33,055 nt of DNA from Candidatus Gottesmanbacteria bacterium (GCA_023245415.1 JAHFKJ010000001.1:96902-129956), one strand, 5' to 3'. Positions 1 to 9,805 are shown, counted from the first letter of the stretch. Translations and numbers: made by a program. Notes: generated from the letters alone by a model not told the origin.

Positions 1-378
1 ACTTTCTGTGTACCGATATTTATTTATGTAATTGCCCTGATATTTCATGCTCATTTTGTCTCAATCACAGTCGGGTTCAACTCTAATTTTTTAACCCCAC
101 GGATACACGAGTATAATAAATCGATTTTACTGGCTACACTCGCATTTGGTAGCTGGGAATATGCCTTTTATAGGTTGAGAGTATTAGCCATACTAAGTTT
201 TTTTGGAACTCTAGCTGGATTCGTGAATATACGGAAGGCATTTGTTTTGTTCAGTTACAGTTTTTTTATGCTTGAGATACTTTTAATTGGTACTAGCGTG
301 TACAATGATTATTGGGGTGCTGTATATGTTCCTTTCTTGCTAATTACTGTCCCGCTACTTATGAATTTATTTGTATGA
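1..378 (+). CDS. C-terminal part of a multispanning membrane protein (5' end outside window)
   Basis: The frame is open from the first base to the TGA at 376-378, giving about 125 residues with no start of its own; a TTG at 175 is internal. The sequence is strongly hydrophobic, with about three predicted membrane helices and a hydrophobic tail ending PLLMNLFV. Its stop overlaps the ATG of the next gene (ATGA, 375-378), so the two are probably translationally coupled. Position at the head of a polysaccharide cluster and the hydrophobic pattern suggest the C-terminus of a GT39-like glycosyltransferase or an O-antigen polymerase-like protein, but no diagnostic motif is present, so the family is not assigned. 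Confidence 0.6.
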   Translation, partial: TFCVPIFIYVIALIFHAHFVSITVGFNSNFLTPRIHEYNKSILLATLAFGSWEYAFYRLRVLAILSFFGTLAGFVNIRKAFVLFSYSFFMLEILLIGTSVYNDYWGAVYVPFLLITVPLLMNLFV

Positions 379-1769
379 TTATTCTAATTATTTTTGTAGG
401 ATTACTGCTTCGTTTACTCAGTCTCAATCAGTCATTATGGCTGGATGAGGCTGCGCAGGTTATTGAATCTTCACGTTCCTGGGGTAATCAGTTAAATATT
501 GATGGAGATTTTTGGCCACCTTTGTATCATATTCTCCTGCATTTGTGGTTAGGCTTAGGTAAGAGTGAAATTTGGCTGCGAAGTCTTTCAGTTGTCATTG
601 CAATGTTTTCATTACTGGTTTCCTATAAATTGGCGCGATTATTTACCACCAAAAAAAAGTCATTAATGCTTCTTTTGCTGCTGGTTGTGACGCCTTATCA
701 TATTTGGTACTCGCAAGAAATCCGTCCGTACATGTTGTCGGTTTTATTAGGATTAACATCAACTTATTTTTTGGTTAGAAAATCGTACAAGTTATATATT
801 TCGGCAGGAATTCTTTTTGTTTATACTACTTATTTAGCACCATTTTTGCTGGCTGGACAATTAGTATATGTTTGTCTCTTTGAAAAAAAATGGATTAGAA
901 AAGCTTTTGGCGCGATTTTAATTATATATGTATTCTTTTTACCGTGGTTAGGGGAGTTTACTAAACAATTAACAATAGGAAGAGGTTTAACGCAGTCATT
1001 TCCTGGTTGGTCTGATGCAGTGAGTGTGCCTCTGAATAAAGTCTTGCCGTTAACCTTCACCAAATTTATGTTGGGGAGAATTAGCTTTGCTAATAAATTA
1101 TGGTATGGAAGTATAGTATTTCTACTTGCCTGTATGTATGGATACTTTTTAATTAATGCGCTAAGACTGCATTTTAGAAATGCGTGCGCATTAGGAATAT
1201 TAATTGGCGTGCCGATTATATCAACATTTCTTTTTTCATTTTTTCTGCCAATATTTGCACCACAACGATTAATTTTTCTGCTCCCTTTATTTTATATATT
1301 GTTCGTTTTGGGTATAATACCAACTAATCGGGTGCATATTATTGCCTATGTTATTTTAATCGCTATCTCGGGTTATAGTATCTGGCTTTATAATACGAAA
1401 CCACAATTCCAGAGAGAGCAATGGCGCGAAGCTGTGAAATTTGTTGAGACTAATAAATCAACAGGTTCTACTGCTATTTTTGTATTTCCACAGGCGTTTG
1501 CGCCTTGGCAGTGGTATAGTCGAAACTTAGTCACTGTGTTGGCAGTAGCGCCAACTTTTACTGTAAAGCCTCAAGAATTGAGTACCTATACTTATACACT
1601 GACTTCGTCACCTAAATTATTTTTATTTCATTATTTAACTGATATAACAGATCCATCTCACATTTTCGAGACATATTTAGAAAATCTCGGATTTAGAGAA
1701 ACGAATATACATGATTTTTCCGGTGTTGGTTTTATTTCAACTTATGAAAAAGTGGTTGCATTGCGTTGA
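375..1769 (+). CDS. GT39/PMT-type membrane glycosyltransferase
   Basis: A protein of 464 aa starting at the ATG that overlaps the previous stop. An upstream in-frame ATG at 312 would lie inside the preceding gene and add a non-hydrophobic leader, so 375 is preferred. It opens with a membrane helix followed by LWLDEA (residues about 21-26), the acidic first-loop motif of the protein O-mannosyltransferase/ArnT superfamily, and then WPPLYHILLHLW. Around ten further hydrophobic segments follow, then a soluble C-terminal domain of about 100 residues. Family members transfer a sugar from a polyprenyl-phosphate donor outside the membrane. Neighbouring genes suggest it decorates surface glycans or proteins. 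The acceptor cannot be read from the sequence. Confidence 0.8.
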   Translation: MIILIIFVGLLLRLLSLNQSLWLDEAAQVIESSRSWGNQLNIDGDFWPPLYHILLHLWLGLGKSEIWLRSLSVVIAMFSLLVSYKLARLFTTKKKSLMLLLLLVVTPYHIWYSQEIRPYMLSVLLGLTSTYFLVRKSYKLYISAGILFVYTTYLAPFLLAGQLVYVCLFEKKWIRKAFGAILIIYVFFLPWLGEFTKQLTIGRGLTQSFPGWSDAVSVPLNKVLPLTFTKFMLGRISFANKLWYGSIVFLLACMYGYFLINALRLHFRNACALGILIGVPIISTFLFSFFLPIFAPQRLIFLLPLFYILFVLGIIPTNRVHIIAYVILIAISGYSIWLYNTKPQFQREQWREAVKFVETNKSTGSTAIFVFPQAFAPWQWYSRNLVTVLAVAPTFTVKPQELSTYTYTLTSSPKLFLFHYLTDITDPSHIFETYLENLGFRETNIHDFSGVGFISTYEKVVALR

Positions 1770-2487
1770 AAAGATGATCGGAGTATATCGTTGGCATCCA
1801 AAAATTGCCCTGCGATATTTGCCTGTTGTCAAAAAATTTAAAGCTGATTTACCACATGATTCGAGTATTCTTGAAGCAGGATCTGGGGGACTGGGGATTG
1901 CACCATATCTTAAACGGCGTGTAATTGGATTGGATATCGCCTTTTCTTCCCCAATTTCCTCCCAATTGATTCCCGTAAAAGCATCAGTTTTAAACATCCC
2001 TTTTGTGCAACAATCATTTGATGGAGTGCTTTCGCTTGATATGCTCGAACATATAAATCCGGTAAATCGAGAACGAGCTATCACCGAACTTGTACGGATT
2101 ACTAAAAAAATCTTATGTATAGGTGTGCCTTGTGGAAAGCTTTCAGCCCAACAAGATGAATATTTAGAAAAAATTTTTTTACAAAATCATGAAAAAACCG
2201 ATCTCTATTTGCAAGAACAAGTAATGTATGGGTTACCTGAAGCAACTGAGATTGAAAATATGATACGCGTGGCAGCGGCAAAAATGCGTCGTAAAATTAT
2301 ACTTGAAATATGTGGTAATTTAAATTTGGCAACTCGTCAGTGGCTTATGAAAGGTTGGATTTCACGTAACCCGCTAACTAATTTGATATTCCGAAAAGTT
2401 TTTCTATTATTGATACCTTATTTACTGTGCAAAAATCAGGAACCAACATATAGGAAACTTTTTTTCGTATACTTCCATGATGAATAA
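1744..2487 (+). CDS. Class I SAM-dependent methyltransferase
   Basis: A protein of about 247 aa. Motif I is seen as ILEAGSGGLG, the acidic post-I strand as VIGLDIAF, and a motif IV-like segment as FDGVLSLDMLEHI, which together give the Methyltransf_11-type Rossmann pattern. Such enzymes in polysaccharide clusters methylate sugars or cap the chain end; the acceptor here is unknown. The start is uncertain. ATG 1744 overlaps the previous gene by 26 nt, while ATG 1774 starts just after its stop at MIGVYRWHPK; neither has a clear Shine-Dalgarno sequence. The C-terminal third contains a hydrophobic stretch that may contact the membrane. The 3' end overlaps the flippase gene by 11 nt. Confidence 0.75.
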   Translation: MKKWLHCVEKMIGVYRWHPKIALRYLPVVKKFKADLPHDSSILEAGSGGLGIAPYLKRRVIGLDIAFSSPISSQLIPVKASVLNIPFVQQSFDGVLSLDMLEHINPVNRERAITELVRITKKILCIGVPCGKLSAQQDEYLEKIFLQNHEKTDLYLQEQVMYGLPEATEIENMIRVAAAKMRRKIILEICGNLNLATRQWLMKGWISRNPLTNLIFRKVFLLLIPYLLCKNQEPTYRKLFFVYFHDE

Positions 2488-3757
2488 TCTTATTCAAAAA
2501 AGCATATTACTGATAAAGACGCGTACAGCAAAAGATTTGTATTGGGTTTTTTCCGGTAATATTTTACTAATTATACTGACATTTTTTACAACAATTCTCA
2601 TCGCCAACAAACTCACTAAGGCAGAGAATGGAATTTTATTAGCTCTGTTGACACTTGCAAACTTATTATCGGATCTGGGCGAAGCTGGACTGGGATCTTC
2701 GCTTTCAAATTTTATACCAGGTCTCATAATAGATAGAGATTATCATGAAGCAAAAAGATATGTTTCGACCGCATTTTTGCTCGAACTTATAATTGGAATT
2801 ATAATTGTCATTGGAATATTCTTATTTGCTCACTCTTTATCTTCCACATTATTTGCAAATACTCCTGTTAATAACGTGATGATAACTGCTGGCATGACAT
2901 TTATTTTGATTCTCTTTGGTTTTTCTACATTTGCCTTGTCAGCTTATAAGTTATTTGCTCAGGTATCTGTAATTAATATTTTTTACAGCCTGGTTAGACT
3001 TGCATTGGTAGTTATGGTCATGTTATTTGCCAAGTTAACATTATTTTCGGCACTGATGATTTATACCCTGGCGTTTAGTTTGGGGTGGATGTACTCATTG
3101 GTATTCTTAAAGTCTCATTTATCTCTATATGTGGGAACGGGGATCCATGTGCGAAAACTTGTTGGCTTCTCACGCTTCCTTGCTTTACAAAAAATGTTTA
3201 TTTCACTCTATAGCAGACTTGATTTGCTTATGCTGGTACCACTGAGCGGGGCAGTTGAAGCGGGTGTTTACGGAATAGCATCGCGTTTTTCACTCGTCTA
3301 TCCCTTAGCCATAAGTAGTCTAGGACAAGTGTTGGCCCCAAAGTTTGCTGAGTTTGGCAAAGGTAAAGATGCACTTGCGTTTTTCAAGAAAGTAAGTGTT
3401 GTAGTAGGAATTTTGTTAATTTCTCAGTTTTTATTCGTAATTTTTGCCCAGCCGCTCATCGTCTTTTTACTTCCAAAATATGCTGACTCAATTCCGGTAT
3501 TTCAAGGATTAATAATTGCAATGATTGGATTTATTATATCTACACCTTTTGTATCATTTATAATCTATACATTGCGTAAGCCACATATTACAACAATTTC
3601 GGCATTTTTCCAGCTCATAATCATTTTTTTCGCTAATTTATATTTCATACCCAAATTTGGAAGATATGCTCCAGCAATCGGAATCGGTTTGGGAAATATA
3701 GCTATGTGTGTGATTACAATTTCAGCCTCTATTTATTATTTACGCAAAGAAATATGA
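2477..3757 (+). CDS. Wzx-type polysaccharide flippase (MOP superfamily)
   Basis: A protein of 426 aa that is hydrophobic nearly throughout, with about twelve to fourteen predicted helices. The N-terminal helix with NKLTKAENG and the following SDLGEAGLGSSLSNFIP are typical of the polysaccharide biosynthesis/PST family. The role known for this family is to flip undecaprenyl-linked oligosaccharide across the cytoplasmic membrane. It lies among glycosyltransferases and upstream of a Wzy-like polymerase/ligase, which fits a Wzx/Wzy scheme. Two adjacent ATGs (2477, 2480) are possible starts, and both overlap the methyltransferase stop. The 3' end overlaps the next gene by an ATGA, so the genes are coupled. 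Confidence 0.85.
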   Translation: MMNNLIQKSILLIKTRTAKDLYWVFSGNILLIILTFFTTILIANKLTKAENGILLALLTLANLLSDLGEAGLGSSLSNFIPGLIIDRDYHEAKRYVSTAFLLELIIGIIIVIGIFLFAHSLSSTLFANTPVNNVMITAGMTFILILFGFSTFALSAYKLFAQVSVINIFYSLVRLALVVMVMLFAKLTLFSALMIYTLAFSLGWMYSLVFLKSHLSLYVGTGIHVRKLVGFSRFLALQKMFISLYSRLDLLMLVPLSGAVEAGVYGIASRFSLVYPLAISSLGQVLAPKFAEFGKGKDALAFFKKVSVVVGILLISQFLFVIFAQPLIVFLLPKYADSIPVFQGLIIAMIGFIISTPFVSFIIYTLRKPHITTISAFFQLIIIFFANLYFIPKFGRYAPAIGIGLGNIAMCVITISASIYYLRKEI

Positions 3758-4857
3758 AGATTGGAATAGATATATCTCAAATTGTTTATCAGGGGTCGGG
3801 AGTGGATTCATATACGCGAAATCTGGTTAAGTCATTATTTACACTCGATAAAAAAAACGAATACATACTTTTTGGATCAAGTCTAAGGCGTAAAAAGATT
3901 TACCTGGATTTTTATAATTCATTAAACATTCACAATAAAATACTTCCGAAATTTTATTCGTATCCACTAACATTTTTAAACCAATTATGGAACAATCTGC
4001 ATGTTTTAGATATCGAAAGATTTATAGGTAAAATACAGATTTTTCATACATCGGACTGGATTGAAGCCCCAGCCCGATGTGCAAAAGTCACGACGGTGCA
4101 TGATTTAATTGCATTTAAATTTCCCCAATTTCTTGACCCTCTAATCGTTAAAACACAACGTGCCAGAATGGAATGGGTCCGTAGAGACGGGACATTCATA
4201 ATCGCAGATTCAGAAAATACCAAAAACGATATCGTAGAATTAATTAAGATTCCGGCAGCAAATATTGCGGTCGTTTATTTAGGAGTAAGTCCAGTTTTCG
4301 GTCAAGATAAATTAAAAGCAAATATTGTGTTAGACAAGTATTTATTGAAAGGACCATACATTTTAGCAGTAGGAATGCGAGAGCCGCGAAAAAATCTGCA
4401 ACGGGTGATTGAGGCTTTTAAACAATTACGTAATAAAGACCTTGAATTATTAATCGTGGGGAAATATGGTTGGGGAAAAGATATATCACCGTTTCCGAAT
4501 GTCAGAATATTAGAATCCGTATCTGACGAAGAATTAGCAGTTTTATATGGGCAGGCTCGCTGTTTTATTTATCCTTCATTATATGAAGGATTTGGTTTGC
4601 CGGTGCTTGAAGCGATGGCTAGCGGAACTTTAGTTATCACTTCAGATCGCGGAAGTTTGCAGGAAATAGCCGGAAAAAATGCCTTTTTCGTGAACCCCGA
4701 ATCAGTTTCAAATATTCAAGAGAAAATCGAATATGCATTAGGATTATCTGATGCACAGCGATTAGAGATTCTTGCTAAAGGAAAACAGCATGCCCATAAG
4801 TTTACCTGGGAAAAAACCGCAGAACAAACCGTAAACGTTTACAATAGGTTTCTATGA
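3754..4857 (+). CDS. GT4 (GT-B fold) glycosyltransferase
   Basis: A protein of 367 aa starting MKIGIDISQIVYQGSG at the ATG overlapping the flippase stop; this replaces a longer frame start at 3706 inside the flippase. The N-terminal domain has VTTVHDL (about residues 112-118). The C-terminal Glycos_transf_1 domain has GMREPRKNLQ (about 207-216) and the nucleotide-sugar site SLYEGFGLPVLEAM (about 275-288), whose EGFGLPVLE glutamates match the E-x7-E motif of retaining GT4 enzymes. It probably uses a nucleotide sugar on the cytoplasmic side to extend the lipid-linked repeat. Donor and linkage cannot be told. GDP-mannose is a candidate because manC lies in the same cluster. Confidence 0.85.
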   Translation: MKIGIDISQIVYQGSGVDSYTRNLVKSLFTLDKKNEYILFGSSLRRKKIYLDFYNSLNIHNKILPKFYSYPLTFLNQLWNNLHVLDIERFIGKIQIFHTSDWIEAPARCAKVTTVHDLIAFKFPQFLDPLIVKTQRARMEWVRRDGTFIIADSENTKNDIVELIKIPAANIAVVYLGVSPVFGQDKLKANIVLDKYLLKGPYILAVGMREPRKNLQRVIEAFKQLRNKDLELLIVGKYGWGKDISPFPNVRILESVSDEELAVLYGQARCFIYPSLYEGFGLPVLEAMASGTLVITSDRGSLQEIAGKNAFFVNPESVSNIQEKIEYALGLSDAQRLEILAKGKQHAHKFTWEKTAEQTVNVYNRFL

Positions 4858-5951
4858 ATATAGGAATAGATGGATATGAAGCCAATATAATCAATCGAGT
4901 TGGGATTGGTCAATACGCCTTTCAACTTTTAAAAGCTATCTATAATCTCGATAATACTAATCATTACTTCATATTTTTACCTAATAAACCTTTGGCTGAT
5001 ATGCCCGAGATTCGTGAAGGATGGGAATATGTAGTGGGTAAGCCCGGGTCATTTTGGACCATATTTCAATTACCAAAATTAATTAAACAAAAAACATTGC
5101 ACCTATTTTTCTCTCCTACACACTATACACCATGGATTTCGGGAATTGGGCAAATAATGTCAATAATGGATCTTGCATATATTCATTATCCCAAAATGTT
5201 TCGTATTAAAGATTTAATACAACTTAAGGCTATGACTGCCGTTTCTATAAAAAAGTCCCAAAAAATTCTGACGATTTCTGAATTTTCTAAAAACGAAATA
5301 ATCGACCATTATCACTTAAAAAATGAAAATGTGATCGTGACTTATCCAGGTTTATCACCAGACTTGAAACTTACAGATGGGCTTAGTTTTTCCCAACTCC
5401 AGACTAAATTTAAAATATCTAAAGACTACATTTTATTCGTGAGTACTATTCAGCCGCGAAAAAACCTAACGCGATTAATAGAGGCGTTTGAAAAAATTGA
5501 CTTTGCAGGAATATTGGTACTTGTAGGTAAAAAAGGGTGGTTGTATGAGTCAATCTTTAAGAGAATTAAGACCTCGCCAAAACATGATCAAATAATGTAT
5601 TTAGATTTTGTTGATACGAAGGATTTAGCAGGACTTTATAAGCACGCGGTATGTTTAGCTATGCCTTCCCTATACGAAGGATTTGGAATTCCAGTCGTTG
5701 AAGCAATGTATTTTGGATGTCCGGTGGTTGTTTCAAGGACGACAAGTCTACCGGAAATCGCCCGAGATGCGGGTATTTATGTAGATCCGGCAAGCGTTGA
5801 CGATATTGCAGAAGGACTCGTAAAAGCTGTACAATTAAGTCAGGCAGAGCGGGAAAAATTAATAATTATCGGGAAAAAACGAACTGAATCTTTTTCCTGG
5901 GACAAATGCGCTCGGCAGACTCTCGAAGTATTTGCATCCATAAAAATTTAA
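4854..5951 (+). CDS. GT4 (GT-B fold) glycosyltransferase
   Basis: A protein of 365 aa coupled to the previous gene through an ATGA overlap (4854-4857). It shares the same architecture and general similarity with its upstream neighbour: an opening MNIGIDGYEANI, the segment STIQPRKNLTRLIEAFE near residue 198, and SLYEGFGIPVVEAMYFG near residue 273 carrying the E-x7-E motif. The two adjacent genes may have arisen by tandem duplication. As with other GT4 enzymes it should be a cytoplasmic, peripherally membrane-bound transferase that retains the anomeric configuration. The donor sugar is not predictable from the motifs. It is separated from the next gene by only 7 nt. Confidence 0.85.
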   Translation: MNIGIDGYEANIINRVGIGQYAFQLLKAIYNLDNTNHYFIFLPNKPLADMPEIREGWEYVVGKPGSFWTIFQLPKLIKQKTLHLFFSPTHYTPWISGIGQIMSIMDLAYIHYPKMFRIKDLIQLKAMTAVSIKKSQKILTISEFSKNEIIDHYHLKNENVIVTYPGLSPDLKLTDGLSFSQLQTKFKISKDYILFVSTIQPRKNLTRLIEAFEKIDFAGILVLVGKKGWLYESIFKRIKTSPKHDQIMYLDFVDTKDLAGLYKHAVCLAMPSLYEGFGIPVVEAMYFGCPVVVSRTTSLPEIARDAGIYVDPASVDDIAEGLVKAVQLSQAEREKLIIIGKKRTESFSWDKCARQTLEVFASIKI

Positions 5952-5958
5952 TTTATTA

Positions 5959-6561
5959 ATGACGCCTATTACCGATCGAATGGGAATGCCATTATCTAAT
6001 GATCAAGTTGTGCAAAAAGGATTAAAGCGGTTGCTTAGTATCGTATTTGATTTTGAACTTATGCTCTTGAGGTGGGTAGGGCATTTACCATCGCATTTTT
6101 TACGGATTGCCATATATAAAATTTTTGGCATGCAAATTGACAAAGGCGTGAAGATTCATATGTGGGCTTCATTTTACGACCCATCGCAAATATCCATAGG
6201 CGAAGGAACAATTCTTGGAGACCATGCGTTTATTGACGGGCGCGCCCGAGTTATGATCGGGAAGCATGTTGATATTGCTTCTTCTATTATGATTTTTAAC
6301 GGTAAGCATGATTATGAAAGCGAAGATTTCGCACCTGTTTTCGGTTCGGTTGTTATCGAAGATTATGTGTTTATCGGACCCCGAGTAATAATCCAGCCTG
6401 GGGTAATTATTGGTAAGGGTGCGATTATTGCCGCGGGGGCGGTGGTTACCAAAGATGTGCCCTCCTTTGCAATCGTAGGCGGGATACCAGCTCTAATAAT
6501 TGGCGAAAGAAAAAATAAAGATCTACATTACCGCTTAGGCTGGGCCAGGTTGTTTCAATAA
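5959..6561 (+). CDS. Left-handed beta-helix acyltransferase (MAT/LpxA-like hexapeptide family)
   Basis: A protein of 200 aa. After an N-terminal helical segment of about 60 residues come imperfect hexapeptide turns (ISIGEGTILGDHAFIDG, VVIEDYVFIGPRVII, PGVIIGKGAIIAAGAVVTKD) and the family signature IVGGIPALIIG. The histidine in FNGKHDY sits where maltose/galactoside acetyltransferases keep their catalytic base. It most likely O-acetylates a sugar of the surface polysaccharide with acetyl-CoA. The start ATG follows the preceding stop by 7 nt without a clear ribosome binding site. It is the last gene before the 130-nt gap with a new promoter, so it probably ends a transcription unit. Confidence 0.82.
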   Translation: MTPITDRMGMPLSNDQVVQKGLKRLLSIVFDFELMLLRWVGHLPSHFLRIAIYKIFGMQIDKGVKIHMWASFYDPSQISIGEGTILGDHAFIDGRARVMIGKHVDIASSIMIFNGKHDYESEDFAPVFGSVVIEDYVFIGPRVIIQPGVIIGKGAIIAAGAVVTKDVPSFAIVGGIPALIIGERKNKDLHYRLGWARLFQ

Positions 6562-6656
6562 TTTAACCACTTCTTCGTTGCTCAGATAGACTAAAATATG
6601 GCTACAAAGCTTTCTTGAGTTGCAAATGTCCACTTCCGTCTAATTTTCACCTAAAA

Positions 6657-6665
6657 TGGTATAAT
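6657..6665 (+). promoter_or_regulatory. Extended -10 promoter element for the Wzy-GT39 fusion gene
   Basis: TGG followed directly by TATAAT at 6660-6665 matches the extended -10 consensus TGnTATAAT. No good -35 box is seen at 16-18 bp. It lies in the 130-nt gap after the acyltransferase gene and 26 nt before the ATG at 6692, so the leader would be about 20 nt. Apart from this box, I see nothing else in the gap 6562-6691 and no clear terminator. Confidence 0.6.
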
Positions 6666-6691
6666 ACTGGGATAATCCTGAAAGTAATTTT

Positions 6692-9600
6692 ATGCGAAAA
6701 ATACTTGCCCTGGTTGATAAGTATTTACTATTTACGCTAACCGCCTTTTTACTTGCTTTTATTCCCTTGTTTCCCAAAATACCCCTTTTCGACGTCTTGC
6801 CTGGATATATCGTACGTGCAAGGTTGGAAGACTTATTAATTGGAGTCGTATTCGCAGTCTGGCTTGTGCAGCTGTGGCGCAAAAAAAATTCGTTTGGTCC
6901 AAATCCATTAACCAGACCTATACTTATATACTTAACTATAGGAATATTGTCGATGATTTCCGCCGTGTTTATATCTCAAACAGTACCGTTACAGTCACTT
7001 CATATAATGAAAATGGCGCTTCATTTTCTGCGAAGAATTGAGTATTTTTCGCTCTTTTTCGTTTTTTATTCAACTGTGAAAACGTTAAAACAAGTTAAGG
7101 TTTATATTGGCATATTAGTTGTTACAATGCTTCTCGTTACATTGTATGGATATGGTCAAAAGTATTTATATTGGCCGGCTTTCTCAACAATGAACCGAGA
7201 ATTTTCGAAAGGCTGGGCATTGTATTTGACTCAGCACGCACGGGTTCTTTCCACTTTTGGGGGACATTATGATTTAGCAGCGTTTACAATGATGATGCTG
7301 TTGTTATTATGGGCGTTGTTCTTTAGCACATCGCGTTTGTTGTTGAAATTTGTTATTTTTACTTTACTTGGCGGGGCATTTTGGCTGTTAATACTCACTG
7401 CTTCGCGGACCTCATTTCTAGCTTATATTGCGGGAGTAACTATATTGTTTGGGATGTGGATGTTTAGAAGAGGTATCTTATGGTCTGTCACCCGCTGGTT
7501 TGCTGTGGTTGTGTCAAGCGTTGTGATTATGCTTTCATTTGGGGACTTGTCAGAACGGTTTACGAAACTTCTGAAGATTGATCAGCGTTTATCCGGAATT
7601 AAGTCATTGCTTTTACAACCGATAGGTGTACCTCCAAACGGCAATAACATCGCACTACTTGAAAATAATATTGCAGCAGTGACATCTAAAAGTGATTTTC
7701 CGCCTCTACCCAAGCGGCCAACAGACGTAAACACCGAAATACCTGATGGGTTTATAGCTACGCAATCGGCGACTGGGGCTGCGATAACGAAAGAAATTCC
7801 TCGGGTATACTCACAAGCAGCGCTCGTCTATGATTTATCTACTGGTATACGGTTGGATGCATTATGGCCGCAAGCGATCAAGGGATTTTTGAAGAATCCG
7901 CTTTTGGGTAGCGGTTATTCCACACTGAGTAAAAGTCAGGTAACTGAGTTTACTGAAGCTGAGTCGACAGACAACGATTTCTTAAGAGCGCTTGGAGAAA
8001 CAGGTCTGTTGGGATTTATTTCCTTTGGCTGGATACTTGTAACAGTATTAATCATTCTGTGGAAAGCGTTTACTGCCATAGAGGACAAGACGATATTTGC
8101 CGTTGTCATTGTGTTTGCAGCCATAATAGTCGGATTATTAGTAAATGCCGTTTATATCGATATATTTGAGGCATCTAAAGTTGCCTTAAGCTTTTGGGCA
8201 TTAACCGGTATTATCTTAGGAAGTATAAAAGTATTAAATATTCCAAAACAGAATTTAAAAATTCCACCGATTCCTGATATGGGGAAAATGAAAAATTTGA
8301 TCAAAAATTTAATTCGAAAAACTCTCACGAGCGACAAAACTTATTTAGCCATAATTGTGTTATTAGCTTTTGTTGTCCGACAGTATCGGATTCATGAACC
8401 TCTGGCTGACTGGCATTCCTGGCGCCAATCTGATACTTCGAGTGTTACCCGTAATTTTGTGCGATATGGCGTCAATCTTTTTTATCCCCGATATGATGAT
8501 TTGTCATCTATTCCATCCGGAAAACCAAACCCAGAAGGATATCGTTTCGTAGAATTTCCGCTTTATAATGCAGTTACAGTCGTTGTAGATAAGATGTTTC
8601 CGGGGTTTACGATAGAATATTCAGGACGACTTACTTCAATTTTTGCATCACTTGGGACTCTGGTTGTTTTATTTTTTCTTACCAAAAAATATTTCGGAAT
8701 TAAGACTGGGTTGATAACTGGTCTCCTTTTTGCACTTTTGCCTTACAATATATTTTGGTCACGTACGATACTACCGGAGCCCATGTTGGTGTTTTTATGT
8801 GTTAGTATGTTGTATTTTTTTGATCGCTGGTTGGAAAATGAGAAATTGTGGGAATTTTTACTCAGTCTTATTTTTGCAACCAGTGGACTGCTTCTTAAAT
8901 TTAGCGTCGCGTTTTTTATATTTCCGATAGTATACCTAGCCTGGAAAAAATGGAAACGGAGTATGTTTATACAACCTATGCTTTTGATTTATGGGCTTGT
9001 AGCAGTAGCGCCATTTATATGGTGGAGATGGCACATTGCAAAGTATCCGGAAGGAATTCCGGCTTATGATTGGTTGTTTAATGGCGACGGGATTAGATTT
9101 AAAGGCGCGTGGTTTTGGTGGTTATTTGCAGAGCGCATGTCCAAGCTTATTATGGGCGGTTGGGGGGTAGGACTTTTTGTATTAGGACTTGTTATCAAGC
9201 CTCATGAAAGCGCTAAAAAGACATGGATGTTTCATTTATGGATGTTTGGCATGATCGTATACTTAGTAGTATTTGCGACTGGTAATGTCAGACATGATTA
9301 TTATCAAATCATTCTTGTTCCAATTTTGATTATTTTTATGGCACGTGGAGTTGTTGGACTTATTGATAACAAAAATAATCCATTTCACTCAATTTTGGCT
9401 AAATTCATGGCAGTGTGTCTCGTTGTATTTACCTTGATGTTCGGTTGGTACCAAGCTCGGGATTTATTTAATATTAACCATAAAGAAATAGTGGAAGCGG
9501 GACAAGAATTTGATCGAACTATTGCCAATCTTAATGTAAGAGTTATTGCTCCGTATGGAGGAGACACAGCTTTCCTATACCAAACAGGGCGAAGAGGTTG

Positions 9601-9805
9601 GCCTATAATGGAGGGTTCAATTGATGATATGCTCCTTAAGGGAGCGGATTATTACATCAGTGTGACGCAAGATGATTTAACCAAGAAGCTAGAAGAAGAA
9701 GCAAAATCACCTGCTGACTCTAAGCACGAATTTAAAATCATTAAACAAACTGACAAGTTTGTCATAATTCAGCTCGTATCGGACAAAATACTTCCAAAAC
9801 CCTAA
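6692..9805 (+). CDS. O-antigen ligase/polymerase (Wzy-like) fused to a GT39-type glycosyltransferase
   Basis: A protein of 1037 aa with two membrane modules in one open frame. Residues 1 to about 520 form an O-antigen ligase/polymerase-like module: many helices, the conserved TASRTSFLAY near residue 235, and a long extracytoplasmic loop at about 300-395 that ends in NPLLGSGYSTL. Residues about 545-1037 form a second module with a GT39/PMT look: the first loop carries HSWRQSD (about 575), then helices, SRTILPEPML (about 692) and a soluble tail. Both families use polyprenyl-linked sugars outside the membrane, so fusion would couple polymerisation or ligation with a sugar transfer. A short linker of charged residues (about 520-545) joins them. 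Each module is near full length, so this is a true fusion rather than fragments. Confidence 0.85.
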   Translation: MRKILALVDKYLLFTLTAFLLAFIPLFPKIPLFDVLPGYIVRARLEDLLIGVVFAVWLVQLWRKKNSFGPNPLTRPILIYLTIGILSMISAVFISQTVPLQSLHIMKMALHFLRRIEYFSLFFVFYSTVKTLKQVKVYIGILVVTMLLVTLYGYGQKYLYWPAFSTMNREFSKGWALYLTQHARVLSTFGGHYDLAAFTMMMLLLLWALFFSTSRLLLKFVIFTLLGGAFWLLILTASRTSFLAYIAGVTILFGMWMFRRGILWSVTRWFAVVVSSVVIMLSFGDLSERFTKLLKIDQRLSGIKSLLLQPIGVPPNGNNIALLENNIAAVTSKSDFPPLPKRPTDVNTEIPDGFIATQSATGAAITKEIPRVYSQAALVYDLSTGIRLDALWPQAIKGFLKNPLLGSGYSTLSKSQVTEFTEAESTDNDFLRALGETGLLGFISFGWILVTVLIILWKAFTAIEDKTIFAVVIVFAAIIVGLLVNAVYIDIFEASKVALSFWALTGIILGSIKVLNIPKQNLKIPPIPDMGKMKNLIKNLIRKTLTSDKTYLAIIVLLAFVVRQYRIHEPLADWHSWRQSDTSSVTRNFVRYGVNLFYPRYDDLSSIPSGKPNPEGYRFVEFPLYNAVTVVVDKMFPGFTIEYSGRLTSIFASLGTLVVLFFLTKKYFGIKTGLITGLLFALLPYNIFWSRTILPEPMLVFLCVSMLYFFDRWLENEKLWEFLLSLIFATSGLLLKFSVAFFIFPIVYLAWKKWKRSMFIQPMLLIYGLVAVAPFIWWRWHIAKYPEGIPAYDWLFNGDGIRFKGAWFWWLFAERMSKLIMGGWGVGLFVLGLVIKPHESAKKTWMFHLWMFGMIVYLVVFATGNVRHDYYQIILVPILIIFMARGVVGLIDNKNNPFHSILAKFMAVCLVVFTLMFGWYQARDLFNINHKEIVEAGQEFDRTIANLNVRVIAPYGGDTAFLYQTGRRGWPIMEGSIDDMLLKGADYYISVTQDDLTKKLEEEAKSPADSKHEFKIIKQTDKFVIIQLVSDKILPKP

